Source of the DNA: Clostridiales bacterium
GTDB lineage: Bacteria > Bacillota > Clostridia > Christensenellales > Borkfalkiaceae
DNA: 64,000 nucleotides
Direction: 5' to 3'
Assembly (NCBI GenBank): GCA_023667345.1
Contig: JAMPAF010000003.1
Coordinates: 1-64,000 of the forward strand
The notes beneath the pieces were generated by a model. The model had not been told where the DNA came from. It was given only the letters and a program-made list of their open reading frames with translations, and searched no databases. The translations under genes were made by a program, and so were the position numbers. Below, piece by piece: positions 32,699-40,985 of this stretch; the first letter of the stretch is position 1, and each line of letters begins with the position of its first letter.

Positions 32699-34102
32699 TC
32701 ACTTTCTGTTCAACACGACCAACGTTTCGATATGTTTGGTTTGGGGGAACATGTCGTAGGGGGTGATACTTTCGATTCGGTAAAAACCTTTCATTGCGCC
32801 CGCGGCGTATGAAGGGTTTTTGACGATTTGCCCGTCAACCTCAATGAGCGAGCCGCACAAAAGCCCCAAATCGCGCGCGAGCGTCGCGGGATTGCACGAC
32901 ACCAAAACTACCCTGTCCGCGCCGCTCTTTAAAACCGCCCGCACCACCGAACGCTCCATTCCCTTTCTCGGCGGGTCGCACACGATAGTCCTTTTATACC
33001 CCGCCGTCCTCGACAGAACCTCGTCTATCCTGTCCTCGACCGCGCCGCACAGATTGAACATTTTATCGCCCAAGCCGTTCAGCGCTTTAAGCTCGTCCGC
33101 GCACGCAACCGCCTCGGGCACAATCTCGATGCCGTACGCCGCCGCGCACGCCTTTGCAAGCATTGCGGTGAGCATGCCTCCGCCGCTGTACAAATCTATC
33201 GCGACCGCACCGCTGTCGCCCGCCGCCTCCGCAACAGCCGCATACAAGAGCTTGCGCACGCCGTCATTGACCTGCAAAAAGGTCTGCGCGCCCGCTCTAT
33301 ATTTAATGCCGCAATCCTCGCCCGAAAAATAGCCTTCGCCGCGGCATATGTGCCACTCTTTGCCGAAAACCGCGTTGCCCGTCGAGTTGTTTACATTCAA
33401 CCAGAGCGTGAAATTTTTGAACTTTTCCGCAAGCTTTTCGGCAAAGCCCGCGGCGTCTATACGCGCCGTCGCGACAAGCGTCACTATAAAATTCCCGTCC
33501 GCTTCCCGCGCGACAAGGTGACGAATATCCCCCTTGCGCGTACTCTCGTCGTAGCCCTTTAACCCGCTTTCGCTCATATATGCGGTGAGCGCGGAAATGA
33601 GCGCGCCCGACCACTCAGCTTGCAACGGGCAGAAATTTATGGGCACGATGCGGTGCGAGCGCACGGCGTAAAAGCCCGTAACCGTGTTGCCGTCCCCGTC
33701 CGTTCCAACGGGAAGAGCGAGCTTGTTGCGATAGCCGTATTCCTTTTCGCTTGCCACCGTAGGCGCGACCTCAACGTCAATTCCGCCTATCTTTTTAAGA
33801 CAGTTTTGCACCAACTCCCTTTTAAATGCAAGCTGTGCGGAATACGACAGATGTTGCAACTGACAGCCGCCGCACCTTTCGAAATTCGGGCAGACAGGCG
33901 TGACCCTTTCGGGCGAGAGCGTGTGCACTTCGGTAAGTTTGCCGTACGCGATTTTGCCCGAAACTTTGAGCGCCTTGAAAGACACCATTTCGCCGACAAG
34001 GCAAAAGGGCACGAACGCCGTTTCTTCCCCTATTTTAATAATGCCCTCCCCCTCGCTTCCGAGAGAGAGGACTTCGCCTATGTATTCGTTATTCTTTTCC
34101 AT
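32699..34102 (-). CDS. rlmD: 23S rRNA (uracil-C5)-methyltransferase, RlmD/TrmA family
   Basis: 467 residues from ATG 34102 (MEKNNEYIGEV). It has an N-terminal TRAM domain, a [4Fe-4S] ligand set in VCPNFERCGGCQLQHL, a SAM domain with DLYSGGGMLT, and VLVSCNPATLARDL with the nucleophilic Cys. The target is likely U1939 or U747 of 23S rRNA; which cannot be told from sequence. The start lies eight bases after the Cys-rich gene's stop, so it is probably in that operon. A longer frame reading back through the Cys-rich gene was rejected. Confidence 0.92.
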   Translation of the reverse strand: MEKNNEYIGEVLSLGSEGEGIIKIGEETAFVPFCLVGEMVSFKALKVSGKIAYGKLTEVHTLSPERVTPVCPNFERCGGCQLQHLSYSAQLAFKRELVQNCLKKIGGIDVEVAPTVASEKEYGYRNKLALPVGTDGDGNTVTGFYAVRSHRIVPINFCPLQAEWSGALISALTAYMSESGLKGYDESTRKGDIRHLVAREADGNFIVTLVATARIDAAGFAEKLAEKFKNFTLWLNVNNSTGNAVFGKEWHICRGEGYFSGEDCGIKYRAGAQTFLQVNDGVRKLLYAAVAEAAGDSGAVAIDLYSGGGMLTAMLAKACAAAYGIEIVPEAVACADELKALNGLGDKMFNLCGAVEDRIDEVLSRTAGYKRTIVCDPPRKGMERSVVRAVLKSGADRVVLVSCNPATLARDLGLLCGSLIEVDGQIVKNPSYAAGAMKGFYRIESITPYDMFPQTKHIETLVVLNRK

Positions 34103-34109
34103 TTTAGTT

Positions 34110-34466
34110 TTAACACCCAGGACAACCGTCCCCACATATCTGACAGCAAACTGAACAGCATTCACAACAGTTGTCGCGGAATTTCCTCTTGCCCATTTCG
34201 GATTTTTCTTCACCGCTCTCGTTTTCTGCAACGTTTTTCATTTCTTGCAGCTCTTCCTTATACTTTTCATTTTCGGGGTCGAGCTCGATTGCAATTTCAA
34301 GCTGTTTGCGGCTCTCGTTAGTCCAATTTTTCGCAAGACATACGTGACTGCTTAAATAGTGCCACTGCGCGTCTTTTTCTTCAATATCGTCTAACATCTG
34401 TTGTGCGGCTTCCGTATCGCCGACTTCGATAAGCGTTTGAACGCAAACGTAAATACGTTCTTCCAT
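34110..34466 (-). CDS. TPR-like protein with Cys-rich tail (paralog A)
   Basis: 118 residues. Residues 1-75 form two or three TPR-like helix pairs around the block WHYLSSHVCLAKNWTNESRK. A charged linker follows, then a tail with nine Cys in the last 21 residues (CCECC, CCQIC, CPGC). The same module recurs in the genes at 34577 and 36129. The tail could bind Zn or Fe-S, be acylated, or form disulfides. Family function unknown. It lies between a fragment of a membrane gene upstream and rlmD downstream. Confidence 0.8.
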   Translation of the reverse strand: MEERIYVCVQTLIEVGDTEAAQQMLDDIEEKDAQWHYLSSHVCLAKNWTNESRKQLEIAIELDPENEKYKEELQEMKNVAENESGEEKSEMGKRKFRDNCCECCSVCCQICGDGCPGC

Positions 34467-34474
34467 AAATTACC

Positions 34475-34560
34475 TTAAACCATTTTTATCCTTGCCATGA
34501 GCGCATTGACCGCGATAGTTCTGACCCACGTGATTATATAACCGGTGAGCCGCAGGCGTT
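34475..34560 (-). pseudogene. Fragment of a duplicated membrane-protein gene
   Basis: In frame on the minus strand this reads AVNALMARIKMV-stop, matching the 3' end AVNALVARIKK-stop of the gene at 34983-35549, and it precedes paralog A just as the intact gene precedes paralog B. It is best explained as the remnant of a duplicated membrane-protein/TPR-Cys unit. Confidence 0.6.
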
Positions 34561-34576
34561 TATTATTTTATATTAT

Positions 34577-34981
34577 TTACCCGCCGCAACCTTCGCAGAT
34601 TGCCGTACAACAGAGCTGGCAACAGAGCTCGCCACAGCACAAACCGAAAGCCTCGCCGCACTCGGGCATGCAATCGTTTATAAATCCCTTGCCCAAATGC
34701 TTCTTTTTATTCCCTTTTTCGAACTTTCTCTGCGCTTCCTCGACCCGCTTTTTCAGGGCTTCCAGCTCTTCTTTATACTCCTCGTTTTCGGGGTCAAGTT
34801 CAATTGCGATTTCGAGCTGCTTGCGGCTCTCGTTCGTCCAGTTTTTCGCAAGATATACGCGACTGCTTAAATAGTGCCACCGCGCGTCCTTATCCTCTAT
34901 ACCGTCGAGCACCTGCTGCGCGTCGTCCAAATTGCCCTCGGCTATAAGCGTATGTACCTTAGTATAAAGTTCGTCATCCAT
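34577..34981 (-). CDS. TPR-like protein with Cys-rich tail (paralog B)
   Basis: 134 residues. TPR-like region with WHYLSSRVYLAKNWTNESRK, nearly identical to paralog A, then a longer predicted helix (EELEALKKRVEEAQRKFEKG), a basic stretch and a tail of ten Cys in about 30 residues (CMPEC, CCGELCCQLCC, CEGC). Starts one base after the stop of the membrane-protein gene, so the two are translationally coupled. Confidence 0.8.
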   Translation of the reverse strand: MDDELYTKVHTLIAEGNLDDAQQVLDGIEDKDARWHYLSSRVYLAKNWTNESRKQLEIAIELDPENEEYKEELEALKKRVEEAQRKFEKGNKKKHLGKGFINDCMPECGEAFGLCCGELCCQLCCTAICEGCGG

Positions 34982-34982
34982 A

Positions 34983-35549
34983 TCACTTTTTTATCCTTGC
35001 CACGAGCGCGTTGACCGCGAGCTGACAGCGGGAAACCAAAAAATCGTACACAACGCCGATAAGCGTTCCCACGGTAAAAATAAACAGAAAGATATATTTA
35101 TTTATGATATCGTACACGCCCTGCGGGAGCATACTTCCGCCGACAAGCCCATTGAACACGAGATAGTAGCCGACAATTAAAGCGCAGTCGAACCACAGCG
35201 CCTTTAAAATTACCGCGACAATCTTCGCCCAGATTTTGGTGACTTTTTTGTTTATGACGGCGTTTACGAGCGGGTGCAAGCCGAAGAACATTATAAAGGG
35301 CACCAAATCCCAAAATTTAGCCGCCGCGCCCATAATGAGCGTCAGTATGCACGTGCCCGCGTATGCGCCGAAACCGCCTTTAAAGAAGTCCTTCGACAGC
35401 GGCACCGTCATTGCAAGCACGCCGACAAAGTAGCCCGTGGCGAGCAACCAGCCGCTTAAAATGCCCAGCGACAAAAACAATACCGCAATACCGCACGACA
35501 CGCCCGAGAGAGCTATTTCAAATGAGTTAAAACGGTTATTTTTAGGCAT
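34983..35549 (-). CDS. Polytopic membrane protein of unknown function
   Basis: 188 residues with about five or six hydrophobic segments (starting near 12, 36, 62, 78, 110, 145) and a basic C-terminus ending VARIKK. No family recognised. Coupled to the TPR/Cys-rich gene directly downstream. A partial second copy of its 3' end is present 450 bases further on. It may anchor or be served by the Cys-rich proteins. Confidence 0.75.
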   Translation of the reverse strand: MPKNNRFNSFEIALSGVSCGIAVLFLSLGILSGWLLATGYFVGVLAMTVPLSKDFFKGGFGAYAGTCILTLIMGAAAKFWDLVPFIMFFGLHPLVNAVINKKVTKIWAKIVAVILKALWFDCALIVGYYLVFNGLVGGSMLPQGVYDIINKYIFLFIFTVGTLIGVVYDFLVSRCQLAVNALVARIKK

Positions 35550-35562
35550 AAGCTTTTACCAA

Positions 35563-35705
35563 ATGCAGAATGTAGAATGCAAAATGTGGAATGCAGAATG
35601 TTGGTGTAATCTAAAAAACCACTTCGTCATTGCACCCGCCCGCGTAGCGGTCGCACGGAGCGAAGCGCAATAGGCGCAACCACCGTAGCAATCCAGAATT
35701 ACGGA
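35563..35705. repeat. AT-rich array plus GTCATTGCACCCGCCCGC module
   Basis: AATGCAGAATGTAGAATGC units, then GTCATTGCACCCGCCCGCGTAGCGG...GTAGCAATCCAGAATTACGGAG. A single, not inverted, copy. Confidence 0.65.
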
Positions 35706-35757
35706 GTTTGCGGAAGCACGGCACGCCTTCACAAGCGTTTTGCTGCGGTGAAAATAT

Positions 35758-35786
35758 TTTGCCCGTAATAGAAAAGCACGGGCAAA
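35758..35786 (-). terminator. Terminator of the DUF5685 / J-domain unit
   Basis: TTTGCCCGT and ACGGGCAAA form a 9-bp stem; on the minus strand ATATTTT follows. The 160 bases between this hairpin and the RNA promoter region hold nothing else I could support. Confidence 0.5.
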
Positions 35787-35941
35787 AAGATTATCACGTC
35801 ATAAACGGCTAATAACCCACGCATTTCAATCATAGTCCGCTATGCCGTTTATTCCTCATAATGACATAGGGGCGGGAACGCAGTCGGTCTGTCATTGCAC
35901 CAGAGCTGTGTCCGCAAAAGATTTTCGTGAACTTTTTAAAA

Positions 35942-36130
35942 TAATATACGTAGCAAGCAAAACCGCGCTTTTGCGCAGCGCGCCCCAATTTGCGCATACT
36001 TGCGCCTCAGTAGGTGTGCGGCTGCAATTTTATAATATGAGTGCCCCTAAGATAGCAGCCGCGAGGGCAACGCCCTTAAATTCGTAGCGTTTTCTCGCAT
36101 TCGCCTTGCGAGAAAACCGAGAGTTTTTTT
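35942..36130 (+). ncRNA. Candidate structured RNA, copy 2 (free-standing, with terminator)
   Basis: A -10-like TAATAT at 35942 is followed at the same distance as in copy 1 by ACGTAGCAAG. The shared hairpins CGCGC/GCGCG and GCGCA/TGCGC, CTCAGTAGGT, the long stem (here GCGGCTGC/GCAGCCGC) and GAGGGCAACGCCCT with AAATTCGT follow. It ends in a perfect terminator: GTTTTCTCGCA (36089-36099) with TGCGAGAAAAC (36107-36117) and seven T. The T-run overlaps the stop codon of the convergent gene. No coding frame is conserved between copies. The -35 is weak. Confidence 0.65.
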
Positions 36131-36785
36131 AATGGCAACAGCCGTTGCACAAGCAGTTAATGCACGCGTTCAGTGCGCAGCACTCCACGCACGAGGCGCA
36201 GAAACTCCCGCCCATCTGGTTGTCGGAATAGGCGTTATTCATATCCTGACCGCGGTACGCGCTCTGCTCGCCGCCGCTTGCCGCGCCCTGACTGTTAGCG
36301 TCGTAGGCAATTTTTTCGTTGAGCTTTTCATACGCTTCCTTGTACTTGTGGTTTTCGCCGTCTAAGCGCATTGCGATTTCGAGCTGTTTTTTGCTCTCGT
36401 TTATCCAGTTTTTGCGGTAAAAGACCACCGATTGCAGGTAGTGCCACTGCGCGCCGCGCTCGTTAAACGTGTCGAGTACGCGCTGTGCCTCGCTTAAATC
36501 GCCGCTTTTTATGAGCTCTTCCACGCGCGAATACGCCGTGCCGCAGGAAGAACCATCGCCGTCCGCAGCCGCGCTTTCGCCCTTGCCGAAGCCCGCAAAC
36601 TCGGACAACAGTTCGTCGTAGGCGACCTGAATTTTAGTCAGCTTTTTCGCCGCCTCGTTGCCCGCCTCGCCGTCCAAAAATCTGTCTTCCAAAAGTTGGG
36701 CGCGCATTGTCTTATAAGCTTCTTCGACCTGTTCTAAGGTTGCCCCCTCGGAAAGCCCCAAAAGTTCAAGATTCTGTTTGTTCAT
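36129..36785 (-). CDS. J-domain-like / TPR / Cys-rich-tail protein (paralog C)
   Basis: 218 residues. An N-terminal J-like helical segment (LLGLSEGATLEQVEEAYKTM then LTKIQVAYDELLSEF); the HPD tripeptide of true J-proteins is not seen. Then the TPR-like module with WHYLQSVVFYRKNWINESKK, and a tail of nine Cys (CASCVECC, CINCLCNGCC) ending in His. ATG 36785 lies inside the end of the DUF5685 gene (20-base overlap), so translation is coupled. Third member of the local paralog family. Confidence 0.8.
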   Translation of the reverse strand: MNKQNLELLGLSEGATLEQVEEAYKTMRAQLLEDRFLDGEAGNEAAKKLTKIQVAYDELLSEFAGFGKGESAAADGDGSSCGTAYSRVEELIKSGDLSEAQRVLDTFNERGAQWHYLQSVVFYRKNWINESKKQLEIAMRLDGENHKYKEAYEKLNEKIAYDANSQGAASGGEQSAYRGQDMNNAYSDNQMGGSFCASCVECCALNACINCLCNGCCH

Positions 36786-37647
36786 TTTCTTTCTTTTTAC
36801 CTTCTCCGCACTTGCCAAAGACAAGTTTTCGGGTTTTAAGCGGAATACCCCGTAATATTATATTGTCAGTTAAGTCGTGATTGAAGTAAAACTTTATCTG
36901 CGCAAGGTGCGTGCGCATATCCGCAAACAGCGAGTTAAACAAAAAGTTTATTTCTTCGCCGTTTTTTTCGACCGCCGCCGCCTTTTCGCGTTCGCCGAAC
37001 GAGTTGTACAAAACGTTGTAGCGCCCCTTTTTCACGTCCTTGTCATAATCGTCGAGCGCGTCGGCAAGATATACCCACTTGCCGATATCGTAAAAAAGCG
37101 CGTCGGTGTGTTCGGTGGCGTATTCTTTAAGGCAGTAGCGCGACAGCTCTTTTAACATATTCGCGGTCGGCTCGCACGCGGCGTCTATTATTTTACAGCC
37201 CGCCTCTTCAATCCCGCGCTGAGCCGTCATACTGCGCTTTATGATATCCCCGACCGCGGGGTGACGCTTTAACGCCCTTTTAAACCCGCGCTTATAGAGA
37301 TGGGCAAGCACGCCCTTTTTATCGCCGTCGGCTCTGTCGTCGAGCAACTTATAGTAGGCGAGCGCGGTATTGACGCAGCCCAAAAGCACCGAAATATCGT
37401 CGGGCAAAGCCATGGGGCGGCGCCTTATCCAGTGCAACCCGCAGCGGCGCTTTTCGATAACCATATCGAGGTTTGCCATGTTGTGCAACAGCGCGGACAT
37501 AAACGCAATATCGTAGGTGAGTGCGGATTTTGCAAAATTGCCGCACCCCTTGCCTATCGACTTGCACATACCACAGTAGGTCGCCTTATATAAAATTTCG
37601 TCCTTTTTGAACAGATAGGGACTGTCGGGGTTGATGTAGCCAAACAT
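36766..37647 (-). CDS. DUF5685-like protein
   Basis: 293 residues, mostly helical. The N-terminus MFGYINPDSPYLFKKDEILYK then YCGMCKSIGKGCG (Cys 25, 28, 35) matches what I know as the DUF5685 family of Clostridia. Two Asp-rich helical motifs, LLDDRADGDK (101-110) and LADALDDYDKDVKKGRYN (194-211, Asp spaced i, i+4, i+8), resemble the metal-diphosphate sites of squalene/phytoene synthase-like enzymes. No membrane helix. Coupled to the J-domain/Cys-rich gene. The enzymatic idea is inference; the family assignment is from memory. Confidence 0.75.
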   Translation of the reverse strand: MFGYINPDSPYLFKKDEILYKATYCGMCKSIGKGCGNFAKSALTYDIAFMSALLHNMANLDMVIEKRRCGLHWIRRRPMALPDDISVLLGCVNTALAYYKLLDDRADGDKKGVLAHLYKRGFKRALKRHPAVGDIIKRSMTAQRGIEEAGCKIIDAACEPTANMLKELSRYCLKEYATEHTDALFYDIGKWVYLADALDDYDKDVKKGRYNVLYNSFGEREKAAAVEKNGEEINFLFNSLFADMRTHLAQIKFYFNHDLTDNIILRGIPLKTRKLVFGKCGEGKKKENEQTES

Positions 37648-37659
37648 TTTAAGTTAATT

Positions 37660-37745
37660 CGGAATTATGAATGCGGAATTAGGAATGATAATATGGAATA
37701 AAAAATACTTCAATTCTACATTCTTAATTCTACATTCTGCATTGA
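37660..37745. repeat. AT-rich inverted array at the trpS 3' end
   Basis: GGAATTATGAATGCGGAATTAGGAATG faces TTCTACATTCTTAATTCTACATTCTGCATT, ending next to the trpS stop. Confidence 0.75.
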
Positions 37746-37748
37746 CTT

Positions 37749-38750
37749 CTAAATTTGATAAAATCCTATCTTTTTGTAAACTTTCGAAAGGGTTTTGCGG
37801 GCGATTTTATACGCTCTGTCCGCGCCGTCCGCCATAACCTTTTCAAGGTAATCTTTATCGGCAAGCAGTCTTTGGTGCTCCGCTTGCAGAGGCGCAAGCT
37901 TATCGGCTACGACCTCGCCCACGGCAAGTTTAAAATCGCCGTAGCCCTTGCCCGCAAACTCCCTCTCCGCTTCCTCTACGCTCTTATCGGTAAACGCGCA
38001 GTAAACGGTTAAAAGGTTGCTCACCCCCGCCTTATTTTCGGGGTCGTACTTGACCGTGTTGTCGCTGTCGGTCACGGCGCGTCTGAATTTGCGCATAACA
38101 GCATCCCTGTCGTCGGATAAGAACACCGCGCCGTTGGGGTTTTCCGCAGACTTGCTCATCTTCTTCGTCGGGTCGCACAAGTCGCAAATCTTTGCGCCCA
38201 TTTTGGGGTACAGCCCCTCGGGGACCTTGAACGTGGGCGTGTAAACGTTGTTGAAACGCTGTGCGATATCGCGCGAAATTTCGAGGTGCTGACGCTGGTC
38301 GAGCCCAACGGGCACGAGGTCGGTCTGATATAAAAGGATATCCGCCGCCATTAAAACGGGGTAGTCCATAAGCCCCATATTGATATTATCCGCATGCCGC
38401 GCCGATTTATCCTTGAACTGCGTCATGCGCTCCATTTCGCCGACGTAGGTGAACGTGTTGAGCGCCCAGCACAGCTCGGCATGGGCGGGCACGTGCGACT
38501 GCACGTAGACAATGCTCTTTTGAGGGTCGACCCCGCACGCCAGAAACAGAGCGATAAGCGCAAGCGTCTTTTGCCTGAGCTCGGTTGGGTTCTGCCTTAC
38601 GGTAATGGCGTGCATATTTGCCGCCGCGAAAATGCAGTCGTAATCTTCCTGCAAGCCGCGCCACGAGCGGAGAGTTCCTATATAGTTGCCGATTGTAAGA
38701 TTGTTGGTCGGTTGAACGCCCGAATAGAGCGTCTTTCTGTTATCGTCCAT
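37749..38750 (-). CDS. trpS: Tryptophanyl-tRNA synthetase
   Basis: 333 residues, class I fold. The HIGH-equivalent is TIGNYIGTL near 20-28 and KMSKS is exact in TKKMSKSAEN. Starts MDDNRKTLYSGVQPTNNLTIG with AAAGGAGGG upstream. The 140-base gap before it has a plain promoter (TTGCGT-17-TAAAAT on the minus strand) and is too short for a T-box, so tRNA-Trp attenuation is unlikely. Single-gene unit. Confidence 0.97.
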   Translation of the reverse strand: MDDNRKTLYSGVQPTNNLTIGNYIGTLRSWRGLQEDYDCIFAAANMHAITVRQNPTELRQKTLALIALFLACGVDPQKSIVYVQSHVPAHAELCWALNTFTYVGEMERMTQFKDKSARHADNINMGLMDYPVLMAADILLYQTDLVPVGLDQRQHLEISRDIAQRFNNVYTPTFKVPEGLYPKMGAKICDLCDPTKKMSKSAENPNGAVFLSDDRDAVMRKFRRAVTDSDNTVKYDPENKAGVSNLLTVYCAFTDKSVEEAEREFAGKGYGDFKLAVGEVVADKLAPLQAEHQRLLADKDYLEKVMADGADRAYKIARKTLSKVYKKIGFYQI

Positions 38751-38893
38751 AAAAACCCTCCTTTAAAAAATACTCAAATCAATTTTAACACAGCCGCCGC
38801 AAAAACGCAAGCCGACCGCATATCTAATTACTTAAAGCGGCTTTTTGCCGCGTTTGTTTACATAAAATTTGCAGGTTACCCCGCACATATGCC

Positions 38894-40339
38894 TTAATTA
38901 TCGGTTTTATCGACGTCAAATAAATCGCCCGCGCGCACCGTTAAAGGAGCGGACTGCCCCGCCGTGCCGCCGCGCGTATAGCCTATTATGAGAGTGTCGC
39001 CCGCCCTCGTGTTTAAAAGCACGTCGGTCATTTTGAACTGTCTTGTAATTTCCGTCGTTCTGCCGTTGAGGGTGAGCGAGGTTATAATATCGCCCGCCTG
39101 CAACCCTGCGAGCGCGGACAAGCTGTTTGCCGACGTTTCGACGACCGTCGTCTCCTCGAAGATATCCCCCTTGCCCGTCGCGGGGTCAAGCACGAAGCGC
39201 GAGTTTTTGTACGAAACGGTGACCCCCAAACGGGTAACGAAGGTGGTTTTTACCGTGCTGTCGGCAGCGTTGTAGTACAGTACGCCGTCGGCGACCGCCG
39301 TTAAAACCGACGCGGGAATGGCGAAATTCATGCTCGTAATGTCCTCGTCGCCCGCGTTGTTCAAGCCGATAAGCTCGCCCTTCATATTGAAAAGTCCGCC
39401 TCCCGAAGAGCCGTGAGTGAGCGCGGTGTCCGTTCGTATAGAGCGGTAACTGCGGGACGTGCCGTCGATTGCAAGGGTGATATTGTCGCTGTCGACACTG
39501 ACTATGCCCTCGGTCACGCTTATGCCGCCGTCGTCGGGGTTGCCGACCGCGTAGGTGCTTTCTCCCACCGCATAATCGTAGCTTATCTCGACGGGCTTGA
39601 ACTGCGGGTTGACCCTTTTAACGTCGTCTGTGCTTGCCCGCAAAACCGCCACGTCGTAGGCTATCGACCCGCCTATATAGTCGCAGGCGATTGCGTAGGT
39701 GTCCGCCTCGTATATGGAATACTGATAGGTGTTTTTGTCCTGCACGGGCGCATATTCGCTGCCGTACATATACACCCAGGTCTTTTCGGTAAAGTTATCA
39801 TAGCCCGCCGCCGCGTTCTCGTCGTAAATTACGTGGTAGTTGGTTAGAAAATAGGTATACTGTTCGTCGGTTTTATAGATTACGGACGAGCCGCAGTACG
39901 CCGTTTCGACTACGCCTAAATACCTGCCGTAGTCGCTGTACTTCTTTTCGTGGAAAACCGTGTACACCTTCGCGCACGAAAGTAGGCACGAGTTGAGCGC
40001 CGCAATGCTGTCGTTGCCGTCGGTATTCACGGTGAGATATTTTTCGCAGAACTCCTTAAAGGTGAGCTCCTCTTCGGGGTACATGGTTTTATACGTTTCG
40101 TAAACGTCCTCCGCCGTTACGTCCTGCGCGTCCTCGCCGTCGGTGCCGTTTCTGCCGTTGGTCACGGTGAACTGCGAGGTGGTGCCGTCGGAATAGGTTA
40201 TGGTGTAGTAGTCCACCAAACCTACGGAGTGCGATTTTTCAATCGAGGTGACCGAGGGCGTAGTGTTGAAACAGCCCGCCAAAACGCCGAGCGAAAGGGT
40301 TGATATTGCCAGAGCGGTTGCTATAATTTTCTTCTTCAT
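38894..40339 (-). CDS. HtrA/DegP-like trypsin-fold protease lipoprotein
   Basis: 481 residues from ATG 40339. Signal peptide with lipobox LAGC (Cys23). An N-terminal domain (25-110) with a DGTTSQFTVTNGRNGTDGED stretch, then a trypsin-like domain with His169 (TNYHVI), Asp229 (AYDVAVL) and Ser312 (GSSGG). A PDZ-like domain (GLQAGDIITSLTLNGR) ends the protein. It probably degrades or chaperones misfolded extracytoplasmic proteins. The lipoprotein anchor replaces the usual membrane helix of Gram-positive HtrA. Confidence 0.87.
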   Translation of the reverse strand: MKKKIIATALAISTLSLGVLAGCFNTTPSVTSIEKSHSVGLVDYYTITYSDGTTSQFTVTNGRNGTDGEDAQDVTAEDVYETYKTMYPEEELTFKEFCEKYLTVNTDGNDSIAALNSCLLSCAKVYTVFHEKKYSDYGRYLGVVETAYCGSSVIYKTDEQYTYFLTNYHVIYDENAAAGYDNFTEKTWVYMYGSEYAPVQDKNTYQYSIYEADTYAIACDYIGGSIAYDVAVLRASTDDVKRVNPQFKPVEISYDYAVGESTYAVGNPDDGGISVTEGIVSVDSDNITLAIDGTSRSYRSIRTDTALTHGSSGGGLFNMKGELIGLNNAGDEDITSMNFAIPASVLTAVADGVLYYNAADSTVKTTFVTRLGVTVSYKNSRFVLDPATGKGDIFEETTVVETSANSLSALAGLQAGDIITSLTLNGRTTEITRQFKMTDVLLNTRAGDTLIIGYTRGGTAGQSAPLTVRAGDLFDVDKTDN

Positions 40340-40439
40340 AAATTGTTCCCGCGCGCACATAAGGCGCAAAAAAGATATTGCGATACTTTTATTATATTAT
40401 GCCAAACGGCAAAAGTCAAAACAACTTTGTGAATATTAG

Positions 40440-40915
40440 ATAAAAAGCAACGTGTCGTTGCAGCCAAATCCTTTAATTGCTTGCGCGGTAAACGAACTTT
40501 ATCACAGCAAAACAGTAGGGTGTCCCTGCACCCAAGTCCTTTTATTGCTTGCGCGACAGGCAATAACGGAAAGCGGTCACCTCCCACCACTGTCATTCTG
40601 AGCGTAGCACGGCAGAGCGATAAAATGTTGAAACGCGCAGGTTTTCGCCGTGCGCAGTCGAAGAATCTTTTTGCGCGCCTTTTCTCGCGCAAAACTAACC
40701 TTGCCGCATTACAACGCTATTTAAGGCGAACTTACATAAACTCCGTAATTCTGGATTGCCGCGGGCTTTGCAAGCCCTCGCAATGACGGTAACCGTAGGA
40801 CCACTACGCGGGCGGGGCGAAATGACATATCTTAATGTGCTCGCAAATTATTTTAAAATTTACCGCCATTCTACATTCATAATTCTTAATTCTTAATTCT
40901 AAATTCTGCATTCGC
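40440..40915. repeat. Mixed repeats upstream of the HtrA-like gene
   Basis: Two copies of a ~40-base unit (GTGTC, GTTGCAGCC or CTGCACCC, then AATCCTTTAATTGCTTGCGC) at about 40451-40485 and 40511-40545; a third overlaps the gltD-like 3' end at 47125. They are followed by GTCATTCTGAGCG (40594), CGTAATTCTGGATTGCCGCGG...CGCAATGACGG (40744-40790) and an AT-rich array (40865-40915). No gene is seen in this 646-base gap. Confidence 0.7.
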
Positions 40916-40936
40916 CCGCGTAAGCGGAGAAAAGCA

Positions 40937-40972
40937 AAAGCCCGCGCGGCAATTTTGCCGCGCGGGCTTTAC
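40937..40972. terminator. Terminator of hppA
   Basis: AAAGCCCGCGCGGCAA pairs with TTGCCGCGCGGGCTTT, about 16 bp. Strong stem, weak T-run on either side. Confidence 0.75.
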
Positions 40973-40985
40973 AAACCCGAATTTA

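Noticed and set aside
35842..36087. Plus-strand 81-codon frame over the second RNA copy
   Set aside because: The frame is not preserved in the first copy, while RNA stems are, so the RNA interpretation is preferred.
38751..38893. T-box riboswitch upstream of trpS
   Set aside because: The gap is only about 140 bases, contains an ordinary promoter close to the gene, and lacks a T-box sequence and specifier stem.
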